Shown in pieces: positions 6,422 to 14,329 of a DNA stretch of 46,421 nucleotides (its first letter is position 1; each line of letters opens with the position of its first letter). The DNA is from Rhodoplanes serenus (GTDB lineage: Bacteria > Pseudomonadota > Alphaproteobacteria > Rhizobiales > Xanthobacteraceae). The notes below the pieces were generated by a model that was given only the letters and a program-made list of their open reading frames with translations, was not told the origin of the DNA and searched no databases. Location of the stretch: contig CAMDDZ010000042.1 of NCBI GenBank assembly GCA_945893145.1, positions 1-46,421 on the forward strand, in the 5' to 3' direction. The translations under genes and the position numbers were made by a program.

Positions 6422-8047
6422 GTGGTCTGTTTTATACAGACATCCGGCCCGCATCAGCGTACTGCTGATGCACTCACCCGAACCATGCTGTTGCGGACGC
6501 CGGTATCCAACCGGAGTCTTGTTGGCGCATGGACACTCCCGTGTGGAAGCGCCGTGCCGTCAACAGGTTTCAGAGAACAGTTTACCGGCATCGCAGACGC
6601 GTGGCCGCTCGCTCAAGGCATCGTCGATACGGTCCGCGAGCCGGTGCTGGTGCTCGACAATGAACTGCGAGTGATTGCCGCCAGCCGCTCCTTCTATTCC
6701 GCATTCAAGGTCAAGCCCAACGAGACCCAAGGCCGGCTGCTTTATGCGTTGGGCGATGCCCAATGGGACATTCCGAAGCTGCGCGTGCTGCTGGAGAAAA
6801 TCATTCCCGAGAAGGGCGTGATGGAAGGCTACGAGGTTCAGCACGAATTCCCTGACCTCGGTCACCGCACGATGCGCTTGAACGCCCGCCAGGTCTTCTA
6901 CGAAGGCGGCGCCAACACCACCATTCTGCTCGGCATCGAAGACGTCACCGCAGAGCGCGTCTTGGAGCGCGAAAAGGACGCGCTGCTGCGACAGGTCGAG
7001 GAATCGCGGGCCTTCGCGCAGGCGATCGTGGATACGGTTCGCGAGCCCTTCCTGGTGCTGGACCAGGATCTTCGCGTGCTCGACGCGAGCCGGTCATTCT
7101 ACTCGACGTTCGCGGTCAGTCCGCAGGACACCCAAGGCCGGCCGCTTTACGCGCTGGGCGACGGCCAATGGGACATTCCAGGACTTCGCTTGCTGCTGGA
7201 AAAGATCGTGCCCGAGCGCGGCGTGATGGAAGACTACGAAGTCGAGCATGTGTTTCCCGACATCGGGCAGCGCACGATGCTGCTGAACGCCCGCAAGGTG
7301 TTCTACGAGGGCGGCGCCAACACGACCATTCTGCTCGGCATCGAGGACGTCACCGCGCAGCGCATCCTGGAACGTGAAAAGGATGAGCTGTTGCGCGACA
7401 AGGACGTGTTGTTCGAGGAGCTGCAGCATCGCGTGTCCAATTCTCTGCAAATCATCGCCAGCATCCTGCAGATGAAGGCGCGGGTGGTGAAATCGGAAGA
7501 AACGCGATTTCATCTGCAGGATGCGCACAAGCGCGTCCTCTTGGTTGCTGCCGTGCAGAAACAGCTCCACGCCGCCGGCGCGACCGGGTCGGTCGATATC
7601 GCGCCCTATCTGACAAAATTGTGCGAGAGCCTGGCCCGCTCGATGATTGGCGACACGCGGCCGATCGTCCTGGAAGTGGTCGCCGAAACGGGCAGCGCGT
7701 CGTCCCGCGATGCGGAAAGTCTTGGCTTGATCGTGACCGAACTCGTCATGAATGCGCTCAAGCACGCGTTTCCTGACGGCAAGAAGGGCCAGATCACCGT
7801 CGCGTATGACAGAGCCGGAACGGACTGGAAGCTTTCGATTTCCGACAATGGGGTTGGCAAATCGGATGGGGTCATCGCTTACGAAAAATCCGGATTGGGC
7901 ACCGGCATCATCAAAGCGCTTTCCAGTCAGCTCGATGCCCAGGTGGAAACCTCGACGGCCGCCGAAGGCACCAACGTGTCGATCACGCACGTCACGCTTC
8001 CGGTGAAGGTTGCTGCCCCGATGGCGGCAGCTCGGGCCGCCGAGTGA
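6422..8047 (+). CDS. HisKA_2 sensor histidine kinase with duplicated PAS domains
   Basis: A kinase of up to 541 residues with no membrane segments, hence cytosolic. Two PAS-like domains (about 69-190 and 204-325) are tandem copies 135 codons apart, each with LYALGD, QWDIP and LLGIEDVTA. The HisKA_2 phospho-acceptor is His336 in LQHRVSNSLQ. The HATPase_c domain follows (N-box TELVMNALKHAF, then SISDNGVG). This class of kinase typically phosphorylates PhyR-like or single receivers in the alphaproteobacterial stress response. The GTG at 6422 is the first start; an ATG at 6485 is the alternative and would remove 21 poorly conserved residues. The divergent neighbour is a lone receiver. Confidence 0.9.
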   Translation: MVCFIQTSGPHQRTADALTRTMLLRTPVSNRSLVGAWTLPCGSAVPSTGFREQFTGIADAWPLAQGIVDTVREPVLVLDNELRVIAASRSFYSAFKVKPNETQGRLLYALGDAQWDIPKLRVLLEKIIPEKGVMEGYEVQHEFPDLGHRTMRLNARQVFYEGGANTTILLGIEDVTAERVLEREKDALLRQVEESRAFAQAIVDTVREPFLVLDQDLRVLDASRSFYSTFAVSPQDTQGRPLYALGDGQWDIPGLRLLLEKIVPERGVMEDYEVEHVFPDIGQRTMLLNARKVFYEGGANTTILLGIEDVTAQRILEREKDELLRDKDVLFEELQHRVSNSLQIIASILQMKARVVKSEETRFHLQDAHKRVLLVAAVQKQLHAAGATGSVDIAPYLTKLCESLARSMIGDTRPIVLEVVAETGSASSRDAESLGLIVTELVMNALKHAFPDGKKGQITVAYDRAGTDWKLSISDNGVGKSDGVIAYEKSGLGTGIIKALSSQLDAQVETSTAAEGTNVSITHVTLPVKVAAPMAAARAAE

Positions 8048-8216
8048 GAATGTTGGCGTGAGGATGTTGGACGTCAGGCTGCCCAAAACACAAAGAGCCC
8101 GGCGGGGATCCTGCCGAGCCCTCTGCTGATCGACGCGGTGCGCGCGCCATCAAGGCCATGTCCGGGGGTGGACCTGGCCGAACGGTCCAAGTTGGGCACA
8201 AGCTCGCGGCGGCGTC

Positions 8217-8276
8217 TGTTCAAAATCGAACACTTTCGCGACCCATTTTGAAAAATGGTCTGTTTGGATCAGACCG
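8217..8276 (-). mobile_element. relic of an IS end (TTGAAAGTG/TTTTGAACAGAC type)
   Basis: Read on the minus strand this contains GAAAGTGTTCGATTTTGAAC followed by AGACG, almost identical to a copy at 12700-12716 and similar to one at 12853-12876. It also has a hairpin (GGTCTG...CAGACC at 8258-8276). Multiple short TTTGAAA-type repeats are typical of IS21-family ends. No transposase gene is nearby, so this is a solo remnant. Confidence 0.45.
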
Positions 8277-8328
8277 CAATGTTCCGGCGTGCCATGACGT
8301 GCTGCCTTCGGTGGATTGGGTCCATCCC

Positions 8329-8754
8329 ATGATTGGTGCAAAAATCATTCGGTTTCTGGTGGAAAAGGCCGAGGATTTTTTCCTCCGCGCCAAACACCGG
8401 TACGAGGATGCCGACACGGCGGCGGCCGCCGGCAAGGAATTGAAAGCCCAGTCGGCTGAGGTGTTCGACCTTGCGCAAGCCAAACGCGCTGCGGCAGCCA
8501 AATCCGAGGCCCGCGGCAAAGATTTGGACGCCAGGGCGGACGCTCAATACGACGCCGCAAACGCTCTCCGCGACGAGGCGGTGACGGCGGAGATTCGTGG
8601 CAACGAACTGAAGGCCAGCGCTGGGGCGCAACACGAAATCGAAAAAATCCGCCGCGACAATGCCGACGTATCGGAAGCACTTGGCAACGAGTTGGAGGCC
8701 AAGGCCGTCGAGATCGGCACCGAGATGCAGCGGGAAAAGCCGAAACGTCCTTAG
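8329..8754 (+). CDS. coiled-coil hypothetical protein
   Basis: A 141-residue soluble protein made of long Ala/Glu/Lys/Arg-rich helices with heptad-like spacing. Three repeats share the frame G(K/N)ELKA(Q/S)(A)..., e.g. GKELKAQSAEVFDLAQAKR and GNELKASAGAQHEIEKIRR, so it seems to have grown by internal duplication. There is no signal peptide. Starts further left would read through the IS-end remnant, so the ATG at 8329 is preferred although its ribosome site is poor. Function unknown. Confidence 0.6.
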   Translation: MIGAKIIRFLVEKAEDFFLRAKHRYEDADTAAAAGKELKAQSAEVFDLAQAKRAAAAKSEARGKDLDARADAQYDAANALRDEAVTAEIRGNELKASAGAQHEIEKIRRDNADVSEALGNELEAKAVEIGTEMQREKPKRP

Positions 8755-8763
8755 CCGATCCGG

Positions 8764-9285
8764 TTAGGAGAGGCACCGGCCCGTGAGGTGGCGCGTGGTT
8801 GGGTCGGCCAGCACGCTCGCCAGGCGGTCGCAGCCCAACATCGGCGCAGAGGCCGGCGCGGTCTGCGGTTTTTCAAAGCTGATCGTGCGCACCGAAACGC
8901 CCGCCGCAGGGCCGGCGAGTGTGCGCGGGGCTGCGACAGTCTTCAGCACCACCAGCGTGTTGGCGACGGAGTCGGTCCGAAACAGCACGAGCCCGGAACG
9001 ATCGCGATAGAGCACCGAGCCGGCGGCAAATTCGATCGAAGCGACTGCGCCTGCGACGTCCGTATTGGCCGGAACTTGCGTCGGCTGTGAGGCGGTCAAC
9101 CGCGCACCCTTGCGGGCGCGATTGACGCCCATAACGTCGGATTGAAGAGCCTGGCTGGCTGTAACGGACGGTAAGACGGGCGCCGCCGACCAAGCGCTCT
9201 GGAGAAATCCGAGCGTATAAGCCGCGATCAGGCTTCCCACGAGGCCGGCCACGATGGTGCCTGCGGAACGAGGCGTGACATTCAT
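8764..9285 (-). CDS. exported hypothetical protein
   Basis: A 173-residue protein with an N-terminal hydrophobic segment (GTIVAGLVGSLIAAYTLGFL) followed by SAWSAAPV, so either cleaved or anchored and facing the periplasm. The rest is beta-rich with VLFRTDSVANTLVVLK and ends with two cysteines (LGCDRLAS, TGRCLS) that could form a disulfide. The ATG at 9285 follows GGAG. A promoter of EcfG type lies 52 bp upstream. Family not recognised. Confidence 0.65.
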   Translation of the reverse strand: MNVTPRSAGTIVAGLVGSLIAAYTLGFLQSAWSAAPVLPSVTASQALQSDVMGVNRARKGARLTASQPTQVPANTDVAGAVASIEFAAGSVLYRDRSGLVLFRTDSVANTLVVLKTVAAPRTLAGPAAGVSVRTISFEKPQTAPASAPMLGCDRLASVLADPTTRHLTGRCLS

Positions 9286-9336
9286 GGGAGGCTCCTGGTC
9301 ACCGGGCTGTCGAGATCGCCACCGGACCCGGTCACC

Positions 9337-9361
9337 AACAGGCCCCGGGCGGAATGGTTCC
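9337..9361 (-). promoter_or_regulatory. candidate sigma-EcfG promoter (TGTT variant)
   Basis: Minus strand GGAAC (9361-9357), 16 bases, TGTT (9340-9337). It lies 52 bp before the ATG of the exported protein at 9285. Confidence 0.45.
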
Positions 9362-9550
9362 TGAATAGTTCTGGCGCGAGGGGACGACGGTGGCGGCCGC
9401 CTGCGGATTGCAGCGGAACGATCGGCCGAGCTGGCGCGTTGACACGGGAAGGCTCCGAGAGGCGCGAACTGTAAGTAACGTCCCGGATCAAGAAGGTCGA
9501 AGCTGCGCCGGCTTAATCGGTACACCGCCTCGCCGTCATCGAAGCGTCTC

Positions 9551-9582
9551 AAGAGCCTGGCCCCGAGCCGGGCTCTTTTTTT
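9551..9582 (+). terminator. strong rho-independent terminator without an obvious gene
   Basis: AGAGCCTGG pairs with CCGGGCTCT around a short loop and is followed by seven T residues. It points to the right, but the nearest plus-strand coding region ends almost 800 bp upstream. It may end an unannotated small RNA transcribed from somewhere in 9290-9550. Confidence 0.75.
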
Positions 9583-9631
9583 AAGTGTTGCTGGTTTGCA
9601 CCAAAACCGCGCTTATCGAATGGCAATAAAG

Positions 9632-9850
9632 TCAGCCGCTTAAGTGGTCTGGCGTTGAAGGCGAAGCTTTCAGTAGATTTTGGCCGCTATTGGCCGCGAC
9701 ACGAAGAGGCCGCCGCCAACTGATCCGATCTCCGTCGTCGCGACACAGGAAATCGTAGGTCACACTTTCGCAGGCTGGTGAGTGGCCTGTTGGGTTCATT
9801 TGCTTACCGCAGGTCGGGCAAGGAGGAGGCGGGACGTTTTCCAAGTGCAT
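9632..9850 (-). CDS. small zinc-ribbon protein (72 aa)
   Basis: A 72-residue protein. The knuckle CPTCGKQM is at residues 11-18 and two further cysteines (PACES, FLCRD) could complete a zinc site. GGAG eight bases before the ATG at 9850 and an exact EcfG promoter 33 bp upstream make it a convincing stress-regulon gene. It resembles the 52-residue zinc-ribbon gene at 1173-1331 in design. The role is unknown. Confidence 0.75.
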   Translation of the reverse strand: MHLENVPPPPCPTCGKQMNPTGHSPACESVTYDFLCRDDGDRISWRRPLRVAANSGQNLLKASPSTPDHLSG

Positions 9851-9882
9851 GAAATTGCTCCTTGCGCGAAGCGCCGTTTCTT

Positions 9883-9908
9883 AACGGGAAGCGACCTCAT
9901 TTAGTTCC
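9883..9908 (-). promoter_or_regulatory. sigma-EcfG promoter (exact consensus)
   Basis: Minus strand GGAAC (9908-9904), 17-base spacer, CGTT (9886-9883), followed 33 bp later by the ATG of the zinc-ribbon gene. Confidence 0.75.
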
Positions 9909-10129
9909 GACATGTCACTTAAAACCAGAATTTGGTGCGGCCCGAATTCAAGTCTTGTGGCGTTTGCGCCGTAATACCGGAAAACTGTGCAATATTGAAC
10001 AGTCCGGGTTCCATACCTGTGGCAGCATTTATTTCGAGGCTGGCGCGAGCCGCATTGCGGCGATGAGCGTTGGCTTGGCGTCACCGGGCGCACAATGCGG
10101 CCGCGGATCGAACATCGGAAAGAACCTCT

Positions 10130-10393
10130 ATGTCGGGCGAAAGTATTCTCATCATTCTGGTCGTCGGGCTGATCGCCGGATGGCTGGCCGGTCAAATCGT
10201 GCGAGGCACCGGATTTGGTTTCGTTGCCGATATCTGCATCGGCATTATTGGCGCATTGATTGGCAGCTGGTTGCTGCCCCGGCTCGGCATCCATCTGGGC
10301 GCCGGCCTGGTTGCCGCCATCGTGGCGGCCACCATCGGAGCCATCGTGTTGTTGCTCATTCTCCGACTCGTCAACCGGCGAGGGCGCTGGTAA
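10130..10393 (+). CDS. GlsB/YeaQ/YmgE-family membrane protein
   Basis: An 87-residue protein with three membrane helices: SILIILVVGLIAGWLAGQIV, the glycine-rich DICIGIIGALIGSWLL and AAIVAATIGAIVLLLILRLV. The family is also called transglycosylase-associated protein, a name without firm biochemical basis; members are stress-inducible in many bacteria. A paralogue lies at 30281-30538. It is divergent from the zinc-ribbon gene. A stem-loop with T run follows at 10418-10446. Confidence 0.9.
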   Translation: MSGESILIILVVGLIAGWLAGQIVRGTGFGFVADICIGIIGALIGSWLLPRLGIHLGAGLVAAIVAATIGAIVLLLILRLVNRRGRW

Positions 10394-10417
10394 GCGCCAT
10401 TGGCGGCCGCAACGAGC

Positions 10418-10446
10418 AAAGCCCGGCATCAGTGCCGGGCTTTTTG
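10418..10446 (+). terminator. rho-independent terminator
   Basis: AAAGCCCGGCA pairs with TGCCGGGCTTT and continues as TTG; a textbook stem with T tail 25 bp after the GlsB-like gene. Confidence 0.88.
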
Positions 10447-10627
10447 TTGGCGTGGAGGCTGGAGCGCATAGGCTGATTTTTGGGCTGGTTTTGGCCGACA
10501 TCTCCACAGCCATGAGCGCAACGGCAGGGCTTATCCACCAAAAGGAGTGAAAGATCGCGGCGCGCCTCATGACAGAGCGGTTGTGTTTGGCGCAATGCAT
10601 TGCGGGGGATTCGGGGGGAATAATAAA

Positions 10628-11542
10628 ATGAAACGGCTCTGGACAATATCTGCGCTCGCGGCCGCCATATCTGCGCTTACGGGCGTTATGGCGCTATCCG
10701 GATCGGCATGGGCGCAGGAGGTCGCAACGGTGGGGTTGGCCCCGGCTCCGGCTTCCGTTGCGGTTTCGAAATGCTCCAACTCGCATGCACTCGGCGTCGT
10801 CCGCACGGTCGAGATCGATACGACGAGCGGGCCGGGCTTTGGCTACGAGCATTTCAAGCAGCATGACTTCCTGCGCAACAACGAGGTGGTGCTGACCTTC
10901 GACGATGGTCCGTGGCCGACGACGGTGAATGTGTTGCGGGCGCTCGCGGACGAATGCGTCCGCGCCACGTTCTTCCCGATCGGCAAGCACGCCACATACC
11001 ATCCGGGAATCCTCAAGCGGATCGCTGAAGCGGGCCATACGGTCGGCTCGCACACCTGGTCGCACCTGGACCTGTCGAGTGCGAGCATCCAAGAGGCCAA
11101 GGATGAGATCGAAAAAGGCTTCAGCGCGGTGCGCATGGCGCTCGGCGCGCCGGGTGCGCCGTTTTTCCGATTTCCCGCGCTGCGCCATCCGCCCGAACTG
11201 GTCACCTATTTGGGCGAACGCAATGTCGGCATTTTCTCGACCGATATGGACTCGTTCGATTTCAAGATGCGCAAGCCCGAACAGGTCGTCGCCTCCGTGC
11301 TGGCCAAGCTGAAGAAGCACGGCAAAGGCATCGTGCTGATGCACGACTTCCAGCAGGCGACCTCGCTCGCGATGCCGGAGCTGCTTTCTCAGCTCAAGTC
11401 GCACGGCTACAAGGTCGTGCACATGAAGGCCAAGGACCCGGTCGAGACACTGGCGCAGTACGACGAAGTCATCCTCAAGGAGCTGCGCCTCCCCACCGTG
11501 AGCACGCGGCCGACCTCGAGCATCGTGCGCACACTCGAGTGA
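10628..11542 (+). CDS. secreted polysaccharide deacetylase (NodB-type)
   Basis: A 304-residue protein with a signal peptide (ending SGSAWAQ at about residue 30) and a NodB-homology carbohydrate esterase family 4 domain. Motif 1 is LTFDDGPWP (Asp92, Asp93), motif 2 SHTWSH with the two metal His residues, motif 3 the Arg in FRFPALR, motif 4 DMDSFDF and motif 5 the catalytic His in VLMHDF. All catalytic residues are present, so it should remove acetyl groups from an N-acetylated sugar polymer in the periplasm, such as peptidoglycan or an exopolysaccharide; the substrate cannot be told. Start at 10628 is chosen because of the signal peptide and upstream GGGGGG. Confidence 0.93.
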   Translation: MKRLWTISALAAAISALTGVMALSGSAWAQEVATVGLAPAPASVAVSKCSNSHALGVVRTVEIDTTSGPGFGYEHFKQHDFLRNNEVVLTFDDGPWPTTVNVLRALADECVRATFFPIGKHATYHPGILKRIAEAGHTVGSHTWSHLDLSSASIQEAKDEIEKGFSAVRMALGAPGAPFFRFPALRHPPELVTYLGERNVGIFSTDMDSFDFKMRKPEQVVASVLAKLKKHGKGIVLMHDFQQATSLAMPELLSQLKSHGYKVVHMKAKDPVETLAQYDEVILKELRLPTVSTRPTSSIVRTLE

Positions 11543-11560
11543 TCCGAGATACGCTGAGGT

Positions 11561-12532
11561 TCACACCGGCTTGATGCCAGCCGCCCGGATCACCTTGCCC
11601 CATTTCTCGGTTTCGCCGGCGATGAATGTGCCGAACGCGGCCGATGTCATCGGCGCGGGGTCAACCCCGATGGCGGCAAGCCGCGTTTTCATCGCGGGAT
11701 CGGCTAGGACGGCGTTGATCTCCTGGTTGAGCTTGGCGATCACATCGGCGGGCGTGTCTCGGGGCGCACCGAAGCCGTACCATTGGGTCGCATCGTAGCC
11801 CGGCACGGATTCGCTGATGGCCGGCACGTCTGGCAGCGCCGGCGAGCGCGTTGCCGTTGTCACCCCCAGCGCGCGCAGCTGGCCGGCGCGGATGAGCTGA
11901 ACGCACGACGCGATGGTGCCGACCACGACCTGCGTTTGTCCGGCGAGCAGATCGGGCACGTAACCGCCGCGGTATGGCACGTGCATCATGTTGATCCCGG
12001 TCATCATCTTGAAGAGTTCGCCGAACACATGGGACACAGACCCAGTGCCGGACGACGCCATATTGATCTTGCCGGGATTGGCCTTGGCGTAGGCGATGAA
12101 TTCGGGGACCGTCTTGGCGGGCACCGCCGGGTTGATCACCAAGACATAGGGGCTGCCACCAACGCTCGCGACCGGCGCGATGTCGTGGGCGAAATTGAAA
12201 CTGAGCTTCTCGTAAAGCGTGACGTTGATCGCGCCTGACAGGCCGGACAACACCAGCGTGTAGCCGTCCGGCGGCGCGCGCACGACCGCCTCGGTGCCGA
12301 TATTGCCGCCGGCGCCGGTGCGGTTCTCGATCACGAAGGCCTGGCCGAGCCGCTCCGATAGCGATTGGGCGATCAGGCGCGCGACGCTGTCGGTGGCCTG
12401 GCCGGCCGGGAAGGGCGCGATGACACGCACCGGCCGCGACGGATAGGCTTGCGCGCTGGCGATGCGCGACATGATCGGCAGCGCGGCGGCCCCTGCGGCC
12501 CAATGGAGAAATGTGCGGCGGGGAAGTTTCAC
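11561..12532 (-). CDS. Bug/TctC-family periplasmic solute-binding protein
   Basis: A 323-residue extracytoplasmic receptor. The N-terminus is a Tat-like signal (PRRTFLHWAAGAAALPIM, then IASAQA). The mature part begins YPSRPVRVIAPFPAGQATD, the hallmark of Bug receptors, with MASSGTGSVSH in the ligand pocket. These proteins bind carboxylic acids and similar anions for tripartite TctABC transporters, but no TctA/TctB gene is adjacent, as is common for this expanded family. The GTG at 12532 is preferred because GGGAGG then sits at the right distance; the two codons before it are alternatives. Confidence 0.92.
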   Translation of the reverse strand: MKLPRRTFLHWAAGAAALPIMSRIASAQAYPSRPVRVIAPFPAGQATDSVARLIAQSLSERLGQAFVIENRTGAGGNIGTEAVVRAPPDGYTLVLSGLSGAINVTLYEKLSFNFAHDIAPVASVGGSPYVLVINPAVPAKTVPEFIAYAKANPGKINMASSGTGSVSHVFGELFKMMTGINMMHVPYRGGYVPDLLAGQTQVVVGTIASCVQLIRAGQLRALGVTTATRSPALPDVPAISESVPGYDATQWYGFGAPRDTPADVIAKLNQEINAVLADPAMKTRLAAIGVDPAPMTSAAFGTFIAGETEKWGKVIRAAGIKPV

Positions 12533-12614
12533 GACCACCCTCCCGGTAGCTCGTAAACCAGTGCGGAAGCCATCCTAGCACGATCGTCGCGAGACGTGCG
12601 CTGGCGACAGCCCG

Positions 12615-12648
12615 TAACCCCGGATATCGCTGCGCTCATCCGGGCTAC
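12615..12648. repeat. dispersed repeat, CCCGGATATCGC type
   Basis: Core CCCCGGATATCGCTGCGCTC followed by ATCCGGGCTAC; the two ends (CCCGGAT and ATCCGGG) pair. One of about eight copies in the window. It sits upstream of the Bug gene. Confidence 0.8.
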
Positions 12649-12656
12649 TGGCTAGT

Positions 12657-12876
12657 GCCTGTTTTGAAAATATCAATGGCCTAGTTTGAAAGTGGTCGAT
12701 TTTGAACAGACTCGTCGGCGCGCGTTATTGAGGATGCGAATGTACTGCAACCTCGACCCTAGCCCCGCCCTGCGCGTCCCCCGCGTAGAGGCGGGGCACC
12801 GCTTTTAAGCCTTATGCCTTGAATTGGGCAGTGGCTTCCTTTGAAAGTGTTTCATTTTGCACAGACGTGCAGCGCA
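12657..12876 (+). mobile_element. pair of IS-end relics in a gene-free stretch
   Basis: The interval 12532-12974 has no convincing gene. It carries two copies of the motif TTTGAAAGTGnTnnATTTTG followed by (A/C)ACAGAC, at about 12690-12717 and 12852-12877, about 163 bp apart in the same orientation. A third copy lies inverted at 8217-8276. TTTTGAAAATATCAATGG just before the first copy adds another related half-site. The arrangement recalls the multiple terminal repeats of IS21-family elements; no istA/istB remains. Confidence 0.45.
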
Positions 12877-12973
12877 ATAGGATCAGAATGGACACATCAC
12901 CGAAGGGCGAGTGCCAGGCGTCGGTGACTGAGAGCGTTGTGCTCCCGCCTATATCGCAGCCGGAGCGATGTTT

Positions 12974-13156
12974 GTGCCCGCCTTCCGTATCTATTTTATC
13001 GATCAGGGCCACATGAAGCGCCCAGAAAAAATCATCGAGTGCCCCGACGAGTTCGAGGCTATCAAACAAGCGCAGCAGGCAGTCGATGGCCATGATGTAG
13101 AACTTTGGGATGGCCGCCGTTTGGTCGTCCGACTTCGCCTCGACCGCAGCAAGTAG
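12974..13156 (+). CDS. small hypothetical protein (60 aa), rhizobial family
   Basis: A 60-residue acidic/basic protein beginning (V)PAFRIYFIDQGH and containing PDEFEAIKQAQQ and VELWDGRRLV. Such short proteins with an N-terminal beta strand 'YRxYFLD' and a final 'VELWDG' are frequent in Bradyrhizobiaceae; no function is known. The GTG at 12974 is chosen because GGAG lies eight bases upstream; the ATG at 12968 is too close to it. Confidence 0.75.
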   Translation: MPAFRIYFIDQGHMKRPEKIIECPDEFEAIKQAQQAVDGHDVELWDGRRLVVRLRLDRSK

Positions 13157-13180
13157 GCCGCCTCAGTTGGTGGCCTCTTT
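13155..13180 (+). terminator. stem-loop overlapping the stop codon
   Basis: AGGCCGCC pairs with GGTGGCCT (one G-T wobble) around a six-base loop, followed by CTTTA. The stem starts on the stop codon of the 60-residue gene. The T run is weak. Confidence 0.4.
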
Positions 13181-13294
13181 ATGTGCAGACGCCGGACTTC
13201 TTTTGCAAAATCGGAACAAAGCGGGCCTTATGTGCAAAGCCCCTCCAGGGGAGGGTGAAGCGCGCAAGCTGCTCACGCGAGAATGATGTCCGCT

Positions 13295-14329
13295 CTAAGC
13301 CGACGCCAGCTCCGTCATTCCGTCGTCGAACTTGACCTGGGGCTGCCACGCGAGCTCTTCGCGCAGCCGCGAGGAATCCGCCGTGATGTGGCGCACGTCA
13401 CCGAGCCGGAATGCGCCGGTCACCACCGGCCGCGGCCCGTTGAGCGCGTTGGCCAGCGCCGCCGCCATGTCGCCGACCGTGCGCGGCGTGCCTGACCCGA
13501 CATTGAAGGCGCGGACGCCTGCGGCATGACGCTCGCAGGCCAGCACTGTCGCGGCCGCAACATCGCGGACGTGAACGAAGTCGCGCCGCTGCCGGCCGTC
13601 CTCGAACACCTTCGGGGCTTCGCCGCGCCGCAGCGCCGACGTGAAGATCGCGGCGACGCCGGCATAAGGCGTGTTGCGCGGCATCCCGGGGCCATAGACG
13701 TTGTGATAGCGCAGCGCCGCGACCGAGCCGCCGGTGACGCGCGCCCAATTCGCCGCATAAAACTCCTGCGCCACCTTGCTGCTGGCATAGGCGTTGCGCG
13801 GATCGAGCGGCGCGTTCTCGTCGACCAGAGCGGCCGACACGGCGCGGCCGCAGACCGGGCACGGCGGCTCGAACTCGCCGCCCGCGAGGGCTTTTTCGGT
13901 TCGCGGGTCCGGCCGCACGTCGCCGTGCTCGGCGCAGCGGCCGATGCCTTCGCCGTAAACCACCATCGAGCTGGCCAGCGTCAGCCGTCCGACGCCGGCG
14001 CGCGCCATCGCAGCCAACAGCTCGGCGGTGCCGAGGTCGTTGGAGGCCGCGTAGTCGGGCAGATCGCCGACATCGACGCCGAGGCCGACCTTGGCGGCGA
14101 GATGGAGCACCGCGTCGCGGCCAGCGAGCGCACGGTCGAGCGCCGCGCGGTCGCGCACATCGGCGGTGACAAGCTCGGCGCCTCGCGGCGGCGACCAGGC
14201 GGCGGCTCCGGCGGTGTGCACGTCGGTTCGCAGCGAATCCAGCACCCGGACGTCGTGGCCGCGCGTCATCAATTCGCGCAACACGTGCTGGCCGATAAAG
14301 CCGGCGCCGCCGGTGAGCAAAACCTTCAT
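13295..14329 (-). CDS. NAD-dependent sugar-nucleotide epimerase/dehydratase
   Basis: A 344-residue extended short-chain dehydrogenase. The Rossmann motif GGAGFIG is at residues 7-13, the catalytic Ser in LASSMVVYG (about 121), and Tyr181/Lys185 in YASSK. A CPVC pair (157-160) is unusual for the family and could bind metal. Expected to act on a nucleotide-linked sugar for surface glycans. Its ATG overlaps the stop of the glycosyltransferase gene (ATGA), so the two are translationally coupled; the operon starts with the DUF2064 gene at 15816. Confidence 0.92.
   Translation of the reverse strand: MKVLLTGGAGFIGQHVLRELMTRGHDVRVLDSLRTDVHTAGAAAWSPPRGAELVTADVRDRAALDRALAGRDAVLHLAAKVGLGVDVGDLPDYAASNDLGTAELLAAMARAGVGRLTLASSMVVYGEGIGRCAEHGDVRPDPRTEKALAGGEFEPPCPVCGRAVSAALVDENAPLDPRNAYASSKVAQEFYAANWARVTGGSVAALRYHNVYGPGMPRNTPYAGVAAIFTSALRRGEAPKVFEDGRQRRDFVHVRDVAAATVLACERHAAGVRAFNVGSGTPRTVGDMAAALANALNGPRPVVTGAFRLGDVRHITADSSRLREELAWQPQVKFDDGMTELASA

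Noticed and set aside
7094..8086. 330-residue minus-strand frame
   Set aside because: Opposite the HisKA_2 kinase; no ribosome site or motif.
10694..11422. 242-residue minus-strand frame
   Set aside because: Shadow of the polysaccharide deacetylase gene.
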